Source of the DNA: Holophaga foetida DSM 6591
GTDB lineage: Bacteria; Acidobacteriota; Holophagae; Holophagales; Holophagaceae
NCBI RefSeq assembly: GCF_000242615.2
Contig: NZ_KI912268.1
Span: forward strand, 709,443 to 773,442
Direction: 5' to 3'
DNA: 64,000 nucleotides
Shown: in pieces, positions 1 through 9,220 of the stretch
Position numbering within the stretch: the stretch's first letter is position 1
Layout: every line of letters begins with the position of its first letter
The notes under the pieces: model-generated
Told to the model about the DNA's origin: nothing
The model's input: only the letters and a program-made list of their open reading frames with translations
Databases searched by the model: none
Made by a program: the position numbers and the translations under genes

Positions 1-1449
1 GCCGACCCGGCAGGGGGGACACTTGCCACAGGACTCCTCCTGGACGAACTCCATGAAGAAGCGGGCCATGTCCACCATGCAGGTGTTGTCATCCATGACG
101 ATGAGGCCGCCGGAACCCACGATGGCGCCCACGGACTTCACGGAATCGTAGTCGATGGCCAGGTCCAGGAACTCGGCCGGGACGCAGCCGCCGGAGGGGC
201 CACCCATCTGGGCCGCCTTGAAGGGCCGGTCATCCAGAACGCCACCGCCCACATTGTAGACGATCTCCCGCAGGGTCATGCCCATGGGGACTTCCACCAG
301 GCCCGTGTTCCGGACCTTGCCCGCCAGGGCGAAGATCTTGGTGCCCTTGCCGCCGGTGGTGCCCACAGAGGCGAAGCGCTCCTTGCCCTCGGCGATGATC
401 CTGGGCACGTTGCCCAGGGTCTCGACGTTGTTGATGATAGTGGGCTTCTTGTTGTAGCCGCTCTGGGCCGGGAAGGGAGGCCGGGGTCGCGGGGTGCCGC
501 GCTGGCCTTCCAGGGAGGCGATGAGGGCGGTCTCTTCGCCACAGACGAAGGCACCGGCGCCCATGCGGCATTCGATGTCGAAGTCGAAGCCGGAGCCGAA
601 GATGTTCTTGCCCAGAAGCCCGTGGGCCCGGGCCGCCTTGAGGGCGATGTTCAGGTGCTCCACAGCGATGGGGTACTCGGCCCGGACGTATACGAAGCCC
701 TTGCTGGCGCCGATGGCGTAGGCGGCGATGATCATGCCTTCGACGATCTGGTGGGGCACGCCCTCCAGCAGGGCCCGGTCCATGAAGGCGCCGGGATCAC
801 CCTCGTCGGAATTGCAGATCAGGTATTTCTCGGTGCCCGGCGCATTGCGGCAGAACTGCCACTTCATGCCGGCGGGGAAACCGCCGCCGCCACGCCCCTT
901 GAGGCCGGCTTCGAGAACTTCAGCGATGACCTGCTCGGGAGTCATGGTGGTCAAAGCCTTGGCGGCCGCCTGATAGCTGCCCAGGGCGATGGCCTGATCC
1001 AGGCGCTTGGGGTCCAGGCTGCCGCAGTGCTTCATGACCTCGCGGCTCTGACTCTTGAAGAAGGGGATCTCGGAACGGGTGGGACAGGGCTGGCCGTCCA
1101 CCATCTCGCAGAGCCGATCCACGGGCTTGCCGCCCACCAGGGTGGTCTGGATGATCTCGTCCACATCCTCCGCCTTCACAGGGCCGTAAAGGAAGTCATA
1201 GGGCTCGATGAGCACCAGGGGAGCCCGGGAACACTGTCCGTGACACCCGGTTTCCACCACGGCGATCTCCCGCTCCAGCCCGGCGGCGGCCAGCTTGTCG
1301 TGGAAGGCCTTGCTGAGGGCCTCGGAGCCCAGGGCCCTGCAGCCGGTGCTGCAGACCATGACCCGAGCCCGGAAACGATTGGTTTCTTCCTGGAACTTCT
1401 CCTGGCAGGCCGTCAGTTCCTTCACATTGGTAATCTGCTGTTCGGACAT
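1..1449 (-). CDS. NADH-binding flavoprotein subunit, NuoF/HydB type (3' end cut off by window start)
   Basis: Likely the NADH- and FMN-binding subunit of an electron-bifurcating hydrogenase, NAD-dependent formate dehydrogenase or complex I. 483 codons are visible with no stop. Seen: an N-terminal thioredoxin-like region with Cys pairs (CSTGC, CHGQC), the glycine-rich NADH site GRGGGGFPAGMKW, an FMN-type segment around CNSDEGDPGAFMDR, and the [4Fe-4S] motif ESCGKCPPCRVG at the window edge. The N-terminal 2Fe-2S-like domain is typical of HydB rather than respiratory NuoF. The start ATG follows a GAGGAGA ribosome site. It lies 10 nt behind the NuoE-type gene in the same operon. Whether extra C-terminal ferredoxin motifs exist, which would settle HydB versus NuoF, cannot be seen. 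Confidence 0.93.
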   Translation of the reverse strand, partial: MSEQQITNVKELTACQEKFQEETNRFRARVMVCSTGCRALGSEALSKAFHDKLAAAGLEREIAVVETGCHGQCSRAPLVLIEPYDFLYGPVKAEDVDEIIQTTLVGGKPVDRLCEMVDGQPCPTRSEIPFFKSQSREVMKHCGSLDPKRLDQAIALGSYQAAAKALTTMTPEQVIAEVLEAGLKGRGGGGFPAGMKWQFCRNAPGTEKYLICNSDEGDPGAFMDRALLEGVPHQIVEGMIIAAYAIGASKGFVYVRAEYPIAVEHLNIALKAARAHGLLGKNIFGSGFDFDIECRMGAGAFVCGEETALIASLEGQRGTPRPRPPFPAQSGYNKKPTIINNVETLGNVPRIIAEGKERFASVGTTGGKGTKIFALAGKVRNTGLVEVPMGMTLREIVYNVGGGVLDDRPFKAAQMGGPSGGCVPAEFLDLAIDYDSVKSVGAIVGSGGLIVMDDNTCMVDMARFFMEFVQEESCGKCPPCRVG

Positions 1450-1459
1450 GGCCGTCTCC

Positions 1460-1987
1460 TCAGGAATAGTTCTTCACGATGGCCCGGGCCTTGGCAGGCG
1501 TGAGCTGGCCAAAGTATTCGTCGTCCACCATGACCACGGGGGCCAGGAAGCAGGTTCCAAGGCAGGCCACGTTCTCAAAGGTGAAACGGCCGTCGGCGGT
1601 GGTGCCCCCGACCTCCACATCGACTTCATGCAGGAGAGCCTCGGCCACATCCTTGGCGCCCCGCACATGGCAGGCCGTGCCGGTGCAGCAGCGGATGGTG
1701 TGGCGTCCCCGGGGAGTGGTGGAGAACTGGGTGTAGAAGGTGATGACACCATACATGCGGCTGAGGGGAATCCCCGTGCGCTCGCTCACCTCCGCAAGCA
1801 CGTCAGCGGGCAGGTATCCGTAGGCATCCTGGAGACGCTGCAGCAGGGGGATCAAATCCCCGGAGTCCACGGGAGACAGTTCCGCGAGGATCTCCTCCGC
1901 CTTGGCCAAGTCGGCGGCGAGACAGCCGCAACCCTCTCCTCGATGAACATGCGGCTCCCCCGCATGTCCCTTGCTCACCTCAGTCAT
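1460..1987 (-). CDS. NuoE/HydC-type [2Fe-2S] thioredoxin-like subunit
   Basis: 175 aa, the usual length for the 24-kDa NuoE/HydC family, which passes electrons from the flavin subunit. Seen: the helical N-terminal domain (DLIPLLQRLQDAYGYLP) and the four [2Fe-2S] ligands in CCTGTACHV and CLGTC. The N-terminus carries an extra His/Cys-rich stretch (HVHRGEGCGC) that is not usual for the family. A strong ribosome site (AAGGAGG) lies 6 nt before the ATG. It is the first gene visible in the operon and is followed after 10 nt by the NuoF/HydB gene. Together they form an NADH-oxidising module that would supply or take reducing power in an acetogenic metabolism. Confidence 0.92.
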   Translation of the reverse strand: MTEVSKGHAGEPHVHRGEGCGCLAADLAKAEEILAELSPVDSGDLIPLLQRLQDAYGYLPADVLAEVSERTGIPLSRMYGVITFYTQFSTTPRGRHTIRCCTGTACHVRGAKDVAEALLHEVDVEVGGTTADGRFTFENVACLGTCFLAPVVMVDDEYFGQLTPAKARAIVKNYS

Positions 1988-2661
1988 AGTGCCCTCCTTA
2001 CTGTGTAGGGATGTATGGATGCGTTTTCGTCCAGAGTCTTAGAAACAACGGGCAGTCGCCGCAACGTGCCCAGAGGGGTTCCAGGGTGTTAGAGCATCAG
2101 AGCATTGGTCGACATGAAGCCTCATTGTAGTGGGAAGCATATGGTCATACCAGACTCCCAAATAGTGATGTTTTTATCGATTACCAACCCCCACACCGCC
2201 GGACCAGGCCGATCACCGGGAGGTGGATGGCTCAAACCCTTTCCAGGAAATACGGGAGGGGGCCTGATCCATCGGAAGACTATAGATCAGAATCATGACA
2301 TTCAATCGTCACAAAAGCAGCCCCTACAGAGAAACAGGGATGTCGACTTGGTACACATGCAATCTATTACCGTCAATACATATATCTAAGCATAGTTATT
2401 ACATCATTAAAATACATTGTAATACTGATTATTTTCACGATATGACCAGATACCGCCTTGAATATAGAGAAATAGCTATCGATAAATAAATACATATATT
2501 TAAGACTTGATTCAATATAATCCACTATGTTCAAAATAGGTTTGGTCATTCGATCAAGCAGGATCTTCATTCAACAGGTCAAAGCATCTATTACATATTT
2601 TTTCACACAAAATATATCATTTTCAACAATGACCCCAAACCCACAGACCAGGAGGCAAGCA
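1988..2661. other. AT-rich divergent intergenic region
   Basis: About 670 nt between the divergent NuoE and MFS genes. From about 2280 to 2640 the composition turns strongly AT-rich, unlike the GC-rich flanks. Short open frames here lack ribosome sites and family features, so I do not call them. It probably carries the promoters for both neighbours. Confidence 0.5.
2516..2521 (+). promoter_or_regulatory. Possible -10 box for the MFS gene
   Basis: A perfect TATAAT sits in the AT-rich stretch, 140 nt before the MFS start codon. No good -35 hexamer is seen at the right distance, so this is weak evidence. Confidence 0.3.
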
Positions 2662-3945
2662 ATGAAAAACAGATGGTTGATCGCGCTGGCTGCAGTCGGA
2701 ATTCACGTCTCGCTTGGCTCTGTCTATGCGTGGAGCGTGTTCAAGAACCCTTTTATCAATGAATTCGGCTGGACCCAATTCCAGGCGGGAATGCCTTTCG
2801 GTTTAGCGATATTTCTCCTGGGCACCTCGGCGGCCGTGATGGGTCACTTTGTGGAAAAGCATGGTCCCCGCAAGGCTGGCATCCTCGCTGCGGTCTTCTG
2901 GGCCGCTGGACTCTTCGCGGCGAGCGCCGTGACCTCCAGTCTGGTGGTGAACAACGGCGTCCGCCTGTGGCTGCTCTATCTCTCCTGCTGCATTGCAGGC
3001 ATCGGTCTCGGCACCGGCTATGTCGCACCCGTCTCCACCTTGATGAAGTGGTTCCCGGATCGCCGGGGCCTGGCAACCGGTCTGGCGATCATGGGTTTCG
3101 GCTTCGGCGCCTTCTTTGGTGCCCCCGTCATGGCCAAGCTGATCCAGAGCGTTGGTATCTCCGCCACCTTTCTGATCCTGGGGATCGTCTACCTGGTCGT
3201 GATGCTGGCCTCGGCCAGCTATCTGGCCCCCCCGGCCGCTGGCTGGAAGCCCGCGGGCATGGATGAAGCCCTGGCCTCCGGCAGGCAGAAGCCCACCATG
3301 GATCTGTGGCCCATGACCGCCAACGAAGCCGTCAAAACCTGGCCCTTCTTCGGACTGTGGCTCATGATGTTCATCAACATCACCTGCGGCATCTCGGTCC
3401 TCTCCGTGGCATCCCCCATGACCCAGGAAGTGACCGGCATGGGTGTGCTGGCGGCGAGCGCCGTGGTCGGCATGATCGGCCTCTTCAACGGCCTTGGCCG
3501 CCTAGCCTGGGCCTCCTTCTCCGACACCTTCGGGCGCCCTAACACCTATATCGCCTTCTTTGTCATCCAGGTGCTGGCCTTCTGGTTCCTGCCCAGCCTC
3601 AGAGCCGTCCTCATGTTCCAGGTGGTGCTCTACCTGATCATGACCTGCTACGGCGGGGGCTTCGCCACCCTGCCCGCCTATATCGGCGATCTCTTCGGCA
3701 CCAAGCAGGTGAGCGCCATCCACGGCTACGTGCTGACCGCCTGGGCCCTGGCGGGACTGGTGGGCTCTGGCTTGGCCTCCTACCTCCACCAGGCGACCGG
3801 CAGCTACGCCGCCATGACCAAGGTCTACTCGGTGATCTTCCTGCTGGCCACCGCCGTTTCCGTCGCCATGAAGCTGTTCGTCAACCGCGAACTGGCCAGG
3901 AAGGGGCTGGCCATTCCCAGCACCCTGCTCAGCGCCGAGCAGTAG
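2662..3945 (+). CDS. OFA-family MFS transporter (oxalate/formate antiporter-like)
   Basis: 427 aa membrane carrier of the major facilitator superfamily, OFA branch, whose known members exchange oxalate, formate or other monocarboxylates. Seen: the family opening (LGSVYAWSVFKNPF), many hydrophobic segments consistent with 12 membrane spans, GxGxGTGY in the middle of the N-half, and the loop KWFPDRRGLATGLAIMGFG. The reading frame is open further upstream, but an AGGAGG ribosome site 6 nt before the ATG at 2662 fixes the start, and the residues before it are not family-like. Formate is a likely substrate given the formate-using folate genes nearby, but that is inference; substrate cannot be read from sequence. 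Confidence 0.9.
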   Translation: MKNRWLIALAAVGIHVSLGSVYAWSVFKNPFINEFGWTQFQAGMPFGLAIFLLGTSAAVMGHFVEKHGPRKAGILAAVFWAAGLFAASAVTSSLVVNNGVRLWLLYLSCCIAGIGLGTGYVAPVSTLMKWFPDRRGLATGLAIMGFGFGAFFGAPVMAKLIQSVGISATFLILGIVYLVVMLASASYLAPPAAGWKPAGMDEALASGRQKPTMDLWPMTANEAVKTWPFFGLWLMMFINITCGISVLSVASPMTQEVTGMGVLAASAVVGMIGLFNGLGRLAWASFSDTFGRPNTYIAFFVIQVLAFWFLPSLRAVLMFQVVLYLIMTCYGGGFATLPAYIGDLFGTKQVSAIHGYVLTAWALAGLVGSGLASYLHQATGSYAAMTKVYSVIFLLATAVSVAMKLFVNRELARKGLAIPSTLLSAEQ

Positions 3946-3966
3946 CCTGTCCTGCATCGAAGCCAT

Positions 3967-3991
3967 CCCCCGGATCTGAATATGCCGGGGG
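3967..3991 (+). terminator. Hairpin after the MFS gene
   Basis: CCCCCGG and CCGGGGG arms (7 bp) separated by 11 nt, 21 nt after the MFS stop codon. No T-tract follows, so a factor-independent terminator is only possible. Confidence 0.4.
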
Positions 3992-4572
3992 GTGATCTCC
4001 ATGAAGGGCCACGGATTCCGCTTTGCCCGGGGAGAAAAGCATGTTGGCCCGGGATGGACAAGATTCACGGGGATAAAAGAGGACCTGATTATCGGTTTGC
4101 TTCAGCCAAACCCAAAGGGCTGGTAAGACTTTTGGCAGGCACCGAAAAGCAATGAATTAGCTGGGATGCCCGGTCGAACAGGATAAAGCAATCAGCGGAC
4201 AACGATGGCTCACAAAGGCGATCTGGCCCGCCCCGCTATGCGGGGGCGCGCGGCAAAGCCGCACGCGTTCAGGAAGGGCAAGGGGGCTGTGGCACGTATG
4301 TGTGCCTACGCCCCCTTGCCCTTCCTGAACCTGGCCAGAGCGCCGAGCCTCCTGTCAGCGGCTTTTCATCCCTTTCATCCTGGGTATCCCAGCTCATGTC
4401 TTTTTCGGCTGAGCAAAGCCGATAATCGGGAAAGAGGATGCTGCGGTTAACCAGAACACTCAGCCTTGGTTCCGGGAAGGACAGGCGGCCTGAGTGTCCG
4501 CCCATTGGTGGGCTTTCATGATCCCCGCGCCTCCCCGTCCATCTCCGGCTGATTCTGATTTTCCCGCCGATC
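3992..4572. other. Non-coding stretch between MFS gene and murG
   Basis: About 580 nt with no credible gene. It contains the hairpin cluster described separately (4229-4330) and a short 8-bp inverted repeat (ACACTCAG/CTGAGTGT) near 4457-4499. Confidence 0.5.
4229..4330. repeat. Cluster of three adjacent hairpins, including a perfect 21-bp inverted repeat
   Basis: Three palindromes in a row: CCCCGC-TAT-GCGGGG, then GCGGC-AAA-GCCGC, then a perfect 21-bp inverted repeat (arms 4267-4287 and 4310-4330). The 22-nt loop of the last one can fold again (GGCAC/GTGCC). It resembles REP-type or other mobile palindromic elements, or a very strong bidirectional transcription barrier. No transposase is near. 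I cannot tell from one window whether it recurs in the genome. Confidence 0.6.
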
Positions 4573-5676
4573 CTACTCCATGACAGGGGCCTGGGCGCCT
4601 GCAAGCCCAGAAGCCAGGTCCTCCAGGCAGCGCTGGATGGAAACATTGCGCTCCGGTCTGGAAAGGGCCTCCCGGCCTTCGGCGGATCCCATGAGTCTGG
4701 CCATGGCCTCCCGAAGCCGTGGAACGAAGTCCGGCCCCTCCTCGACCACTTCCGCCCGCCCCTCGGAGGCCATGGCCAGGGCGTTCATCCGCTGGTGATC
4801 CCCGGCGCTGGTAGGAAGGGGGATCAGGATCGCCGGGCGTCCGCAGGCGATCAGCTCGGAGCAGGTGCTGGCCCCTGCCCTGGAGACCAGAAGACTGGTT
4901 CCCTCCAGGACCCCGTCCATGCCCTCCAGAAAGGGCACCAGGGTGTGACGGGCATGGAGGGGGCTTCCCTTCAGGCTTTCGAGCTGGGCCGGTCCGGTCT
5001 GGTGGAGGATCTCCCACCCCGGGTGCTCCTCCAGAAGCCCCTGCCCCACTTCAACCAACGCCCGGTTGATGGCCCGGGCGCCGCCGCTCCCCCCGAGGAC
5101 CAGGAGGCGATAGGGAGGCGCAAGCTCTTTCAACGGCTTGAACTCCCGGAGGAAGCCAGCCCGCACCGGAGTGCCGACCACCAGGCACTTGGCCCCTGGC
5201 AGGCACCCTTGCACCGCCTCCATGCCGCACCAGACCCGACGGGCGCCCTTGGCCAGGAAGCGCACCAGGGCTCCGGGAGCCGCGTTGGACTCATGGATGA
5301 AGTAGGGAATACCGAGAGAGCGGGCCGCCAGGAGGGCCGGGGCGCTGGCATAGCCCCCGGTGCCCACCACCGCCCAGGGACGCTCACGCTTCCATGTCCG
5401 CACCAGGAAGCGATGGGCCTGCCAAAGCTTCAGGGCGGATTTCAGGACCCGCACAGGAGAACGCCCAAGGAAGCCTTCCACCTCCAGCAGGAGATGGGGC
5501 CAGGAGGACTGCGGCAGCTGCCTGGCCTCAATACCCCGGCAGGCGCCCACAAAGGCGATGGGCCGCTCGGGCCAGCGGACCCGGGCCCCTTCGGCCAGGG
5601 CCACAGCCGGGAAGTAGTGCCCCCCGGTGCCTCCACCGGTGAATACCAAGGCATCCTGAAAGGTAAGCTCGCTCAT
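4573..5676 (-). CDS. murG: MurG, lipid II-forming N-acetylglucosaminyltransferase
   Basis: 367 aa GT-B glycosyltransferase that adds GlcNAc to undecaprenyl-PP-MurNAc-pentapeptide at the inner face of the membrane to make lipid II. Seen: the N-terminal GGGTGGHYFPAVALAE motif near residue 14, HESNAAPG in the N-domain, LVLGGSGGARAINRAL at the start of the C-domain, and the donor-site region SRAGASTCSELIACGRPAILIPLPTSAGDHQRMNA (written here only as landmarks: SRAG, ELIACG, LIPLP, DHQ). Length is normal. It stands alone, away from the usual cell-wall division cluster. Confidence 0.95.
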   Translation of the reverse strand: MSELTFQDALVFTGGGTGGHYFPAVALAEGARVRWPERPIAFVGACRGIEARQLPQSSWPHLLLEVEGFLGRSPVRVLKSALKLWQAHRFLVRTWKRERPWAVVGTGGYASAPALLAARSLGIPYFIHESNAAPGALVRFLAKGARRVWCGMEAVQGCLPGAKCLVVGTPVRAGFLREFKPLKELAPPYRLLVLGGSGGARAINRALVEVGQGLLEEHPGWEILHQTGPAQLESLKGSPLHARHTLVPFLEGMDGVLEGTSLLVSRAGASTCSELIACGRPAILIPLPTSAGDHQRMNALAMASEGRAEVVEEGPDFVPRLREAMARLMGSAEGREALSRPERNVSIQRCLEDLASGLAGAQAPVME

Positions 5677-5720
5677 GGTTTCAGACTACAACAGGCCCCC
5701 GCAGAAAAGCTGGATGGGTC

Positions 5721-7289
5721 CTACGTGTCCTTCTTGGGAGCTTCGATGCCAAGACGCTTGGCGGAGTGGTCCCGGCCCAGGTAGAAGTTGAGCCAGGAGG
5801 AGGTCCAACGGGCGTCATAGTTCACGGGCGGAATAGGATAGGCTCCGAGCTGTTCCTCGGCCCCATGGCTCTTGAGGCGATTGTAGGCCCGGACATGGAT
5901 GCACTGCATCTCCCCATGGCTGCCCTTGGGGTAGACCTCGCAGTAGCCGTTCAGACCACCACCGCAAGGCCCGTTCCGCTGAGCCTTGGGACACTGACTC
6001 ATGGGGCAGAGGTAAGCCAGATCGAAGAGGGCGCAGTCGCCGCAGCTCTCACACTCGTTGCTCACCACCTTGATGAGGTGCTCCACCTTGGTATAGGAGT
6101 GCTCCAGGGCCTTGCCGTCCACCGCCGCGGCAATGGTCTGCATGGGCTTGAAGAGCATGCCGCCGGGCTCGAAGGCCGCATGGTGCAGGCCCAGCATGGC
6201 CTTGTAGGAGAGTGGGGAGGAAGGACGCTCTGAGCGGTCCACAGGGGTTTCGGTGTTGAGTCCGGTCTTGGCGTCCTTCTCGAAGTAGTAGAAGCCCTCG
6301 GCCTGGGGGAAGTTGAACTCGTGCACCAGATCCCGCCAGTTGGGAACCAGCTCCTCGCCCCGGCCCACGACGAACTCGAAGTCATCGTAGGAAACGCCGT
6401 GGCCTCCGATGTGCACCCCGTCGAAGCCCATGCCCTTCATGAAAGCGTACATCTTGGCGGCCCGTTCCAGGCGCAGGCCCTTGCCCTTGTCCGCCGCCTT
6501 GGATTCGGCATCCAGGGCCGCGACCAGCTCGTTCGTGGCCACGCAGCCCGGCAGGCCATTGCGGTTCATGAGCTTGGCGGCCCCCAGGGGCAGAATGAAG
6601 ATGTTGCCCAGGACGGGGATGTGGCCATAGCCCATGTGCTTCACCATCTGGAGCAGCTCGTGGAACTTGCGGGCATCGTAGCCCAGCTGGGACACGATGA
6701 ACTGGGCCCCGGCGTCCAGCTTCTTCTTGAGCTTGTAGTACTGGGTCACCAGCTCGGCTTCCGTAGCCTTGAAGGGACTGGCGGCAGCGCCCGCAAAGAA
6801 GTGAGAGGGGGCCAGACGGGCGGTGCCCTTCATGGTGGGCACTTCCAGACCCTGGTTCATATCGGTGATCAGGGTGAGCAGGTGGGTGGGATCGTAGTCG
6901 AAGACCGGTTTGGCCCGGCCCAGATGGCCCGAATAGGTGTAATCGCCGGTCATCACCAGCAGGTTGTGGATGGAGGCCCGCTCCATGCCATGGAGGAGTC
7001 CTTCCATCTGGTTGCGGTTCTTGTCCTTGCAGGTGAAGTGCACCAGGGGCTCGATGCCCAGCTTGTTGATCTCCACACCCAGCATCTCGGCGGCAAGCGC
7101 AGGATGTCCGCCAGGGTTGTCCGTGATGGTCAGTGCGTGGATCCTGCCGCCCTTGGCAGCCTTCTCCGCCGAGGCGAAGACCACATCCTGAGCCTTCTCG
7201 CGGGCCCCGCGCCCTGGCACCAGCTCCCAGGTCACGCTGAAAACATCCTTGGCCTGCAACGACTGCTGAAATGTCCCGAGATGCTCCAC
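5721..7289 (-). CDS. Methylenetetrahydrofolate reductase with MetV-like C-terminal cysteine domain
   Basis: 522 aa. The N-terminal two thirds are a MetF-type TIM barrel (VFSVTWELVPGRG, TITDNPGGHPA, MTGDYTY, SQLGYDARKF). The last third is the MTHFR_C/MetV-type zinc or Fe-S domain with clustered cysteines (CESCGDCALFDL, CPMSQCPKAQRNGPCGGG). It reduces methylene-THF to methyl-THF, the last folate step of the Wood-Ljungdahl methyl branch. In many acetogens MetF and MetV are separate proteins; here they are fused. The frame is open to 7391, but GGAGG lies 6 nt before GTG 7289, and residues upstream of it are not family-like, so I chose GTG. It is third in the folD-fhs-MTHFR row. Confidence 0.9.
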   Translation of the reverse strand: MEHLGTFQQSLQAKDVFSVTWELVPGRGAREKAQDVVFASAEKAAKGGRIHALTITDNPGGHPALAAEMLGVEINKLGIEPLVHFTCKDKNRNQMEGLLHGMERASIHNLLVMTGDYTYSGHLGRAKPVFDYDPTHLLTLITDMNQGLEVPTMKGTARLAPSHFFAGAAASPFKATEAELVTQYYKLKKKLDAGAQFIVSQLGYDARKFHELLQMVKHMGYGHIPVLGNIFILPLGAAKLMNRNGLPGCVATNELVAALDAESKAADKGKGLRLERAAKMYAFMKGMGFDGVHIGGHGVSYDDFEFVVGRGEELVPNWRDLVHEFNFPQAEGFYYFEKDAKTGLNTETPVDRSERPSSPLSYKAMLGLHHAAFEPGGMLFKPMQTIAAAVDGKALEHSYTKVEHLIKVVSNECESCGDCALFDLAYLCPMSQCPKAQRNGPCGGGLNGYCEVYPKGSHGEMQCIHVRAYNRLKSHGAEEQLGAYPIPPVNYDARWTSSWLNFYLGRDHSAKRLGIEAPKKDT

Positions 7290-7463
7290 CGGAAGCCCTC
7301 CTTCAAATGCTAGGAACCGCGACTGAATTGGCAAGTGGTCCACCATGGCGCATCGCTGCCATGGGCCCGTCAGGGAGCCCAGGGCGGACATGCTCTTCAG
7401 GTGGGATCTCTGAGGGAAGGGGCAAGGTTCGGGCCCCTTCCCTCCAGAGGGTGTTCAAGCCTT

Positions 7464-7481
7464 GGGCCCCCTCAGGGGCCC
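7464..7481 (-). terminator. GC-rich hairpin between fhs and the MTHFR gene
   Basis: GGGCCCC and GGGGCCC arms with a 4-nt loop, 8 nt after the fhs stop codon. No T-tract. It could act as a partial terminator, an mRNA-stability element, or separate expression of fhs from the MTHFR gene. Confidence 0.4.
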
Positions 7482-7489
7482 GAGGCGGA

Positions 7490-9157
7490 CTAGAACAGTC
7501 CGCCGATAACGCCGTTGTTATCGATGTCGATCACTTCGGCGGCAGGCTTCTTGGGGAGGCCGGGCATGGTCATGATCTCGCCGGCGATGGCCACCAGGAA
7601 GCCAGCGCCCACGGAGGCGCGAACTTCGCGGACGGTGATCTTGAAGCCGGAGGGACGGCCAAGCTTGGTGGCATCGTCGCTGAAGCTGTACTGGGTCTTG
7701 GCCATGCAGATGGGGGTCTTGTCCAGGCCCATGGCGGTCAGCTGATCGATGGTCTTGGAGGCGGCAGCGGTGAAGTTGACGCCGTCGGCACCGTAGATCT
7801 TGGTGGCGATGGTGTTGATCTTCTCCTTGATGGGCGCGTTCACGTCGTAGAGGAACTTGAAGTCACCCTTCTTGGCGAAAGCAGCTTCCACCTTCTTGGC
7901 GAGATCCACGCCACCCTCGCCGCCCCGGGCCCAGACTTCGGACACGGAGACCTCGGCGCCGATGCCGGTGCAGATCTGGACCAGACGATCCAGTTCGGCC
8001 TTGGTGTCGGTGGGGAAGGCATTGACGGCCACCACGGCGGGCAGGCCGAAGCTCTGCACGTTCTCGATGTGCTTCTGGAGGTTGGCCAGGCCCTTCTCCA
8101 GAGCCTCCACGTTCTCCTTGCCCAGATCGGCCTTGGCCACGCCGCCGTGCATCTTGAGGGCGCGGACGGTGGCTACGATGACCACGGCATCAGGCTGGAA
8201 GCCGGCGAAGCGGCACTTGATGTCGATGAACTTCTCGGCACCCAGATCGGCGCCGAAGCCAGCCTCGGTCACCAGCACATCGGCCAGCTTGAGGGCGAAC
8301 TTGGAGGCCATGAGGGTGTTGCAGCCGTGGGCGATGTTGGCGAAGGGGCCGCCGTGAACGAAGGCGGGGGTGCCTTCCAGGGTCTGGACGAGGTTGGGCT
8401 TGATGGCGTCCTTGAAGAGGGCGGTGAGGGCACCGGCCACCTTCAGGTCAGCCACGGTGACGGGCTTGTCGGCGTAGGAATAGCCCACGACGATGCGATT
8501 CACACGGGCCTTGAAGTCCTCGAGATCGGCAGCCAGGCAGAGGATGGCCATGAACTCGGAAGCCACGGCGATATCGAAGCCGGTTTCGCGGGGCATGCCG
8601 TTGGCCTTGCCACCCAGAGCCACGATGGTGGAACGGAGGGCGCGGTCATTCAGATCCACAACGCGGCGGAAGGCGATGCGGCGGATGTCGATGCCCAGCT
8701 CGTTGCCGTGGTGGATGTGGTTGTCGATGATGGCGGCCAGCAGGTTGTTGGCGGTGGTCACGGCATGGATGTCGCCGGTGAAGTGGAGGTTGATGTCCTC
8801 CATGGGCACAACCTGGGCGTAACCGCCGCCGGCGGCGCCACCCTTGACGCCGAAGCAGGGGCCCAGGGAGGGCTCGCGCAGGGCGATGATGGACTTCCTG
8901 CCCAGCTTGTGGAAGGCGTCGCCCAGACCCACGGTGGTGGTGGTCTTGCCCTCACCGGCGGGGGTGGGGTTGATGGCGGTCACCAGGACGAGCTTGCCGT
9001 TGGGGCGCTCCTTGACGCGGTCCCAGACCTTCAGGGAAACCTTGGCCTTGTACTTGCCATAGAGCTCGATATCGTCCTCGGTCAGACCGAGTTCGGCGGC
9101 AACTTTGGTGATCGGCAGCATGGTCGCTGCCTGGGCGATTTCGACATCACTCTTCAT
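7490..9157 (-). CDS. fhs: Formate-tetrahydrofolate ligase
   Basis: 555 aa, normal for the family. It uses ATP to join formate to THF, giving 10-formyl-THF, the entry of formate into the Wood-Ljungdahl methyl branch. Seen: P-loop [11 protein letters not shown] near residue 65, [18 protein letters not shown], and [16 protein letters not shown]. The start is set by GGAGG 5 nt before ATG 9157; a TTG further up overlaps that ribosome site itself and is not used. It follows folD by 63 nt on the same strand. Acetogenic use fits the neighbourhood, but the enzyme also occurs in non-acetogens for C1 supply. Confidence 0.97.
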   Translation of the reverse strand: MKSDVEIAQAATMLPITKVAAELGLTEDDIELYGKYKAKVSLKVWDRVKERPNGKLVLVTAINPTPAGEGKTTTTVGLGDAFHKLGRKSIIALREPSLGPCFGVKGGAAGGGYAQVVPMEDINLHFTGDIHAVTTANNLLAAIIDNHIHHGNELGIDIRRIAFRRVVDLNDRALRSTIVALGGKANGMPRETGFDIAVASEFMAILCLAADLEDFKARVNRIVVGYSYADKPVTVADLKVAGALTALFKDAIKPNLVQTLEGTPAFVHGGPFANIAHGCNTLMASKFALKLADVLVTEAGFGADLGAEKFIDIKCRFAGFQPDAVVIVATVRALKMHGGVAKADLGKENVEALEKGLANLQKHIENVQSFGLPAVVAVNAFPTDTKAELDRLVQICTGIGAEVSVSEVWARGGEGGVDLAKKVEAAFAKKGDFKFLYDVNAPIKEKINTIATKIYGADGVNFTAAASKTIDQLTAMGLDKTPICMAKTQYSFSDDATKLGRPSGFKITVREVRASVGAGFLVAIAGEIMTMPGLPKKPAAEVIDIDNNGVIGGLF

Positions 9158-9220
9158 GGAATCCTCCAAAAGGGGGGAATGGGGAAAAACCTGCCACCGA
9201 CCAGGGGGTCGGGGAGAGAA

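Noticed and set aside
2105..2570. Short open frames in the region before the MFS gene
   Set aside because: No ribosome sites, no family features, AT-rich low-complexity; they look like chance.
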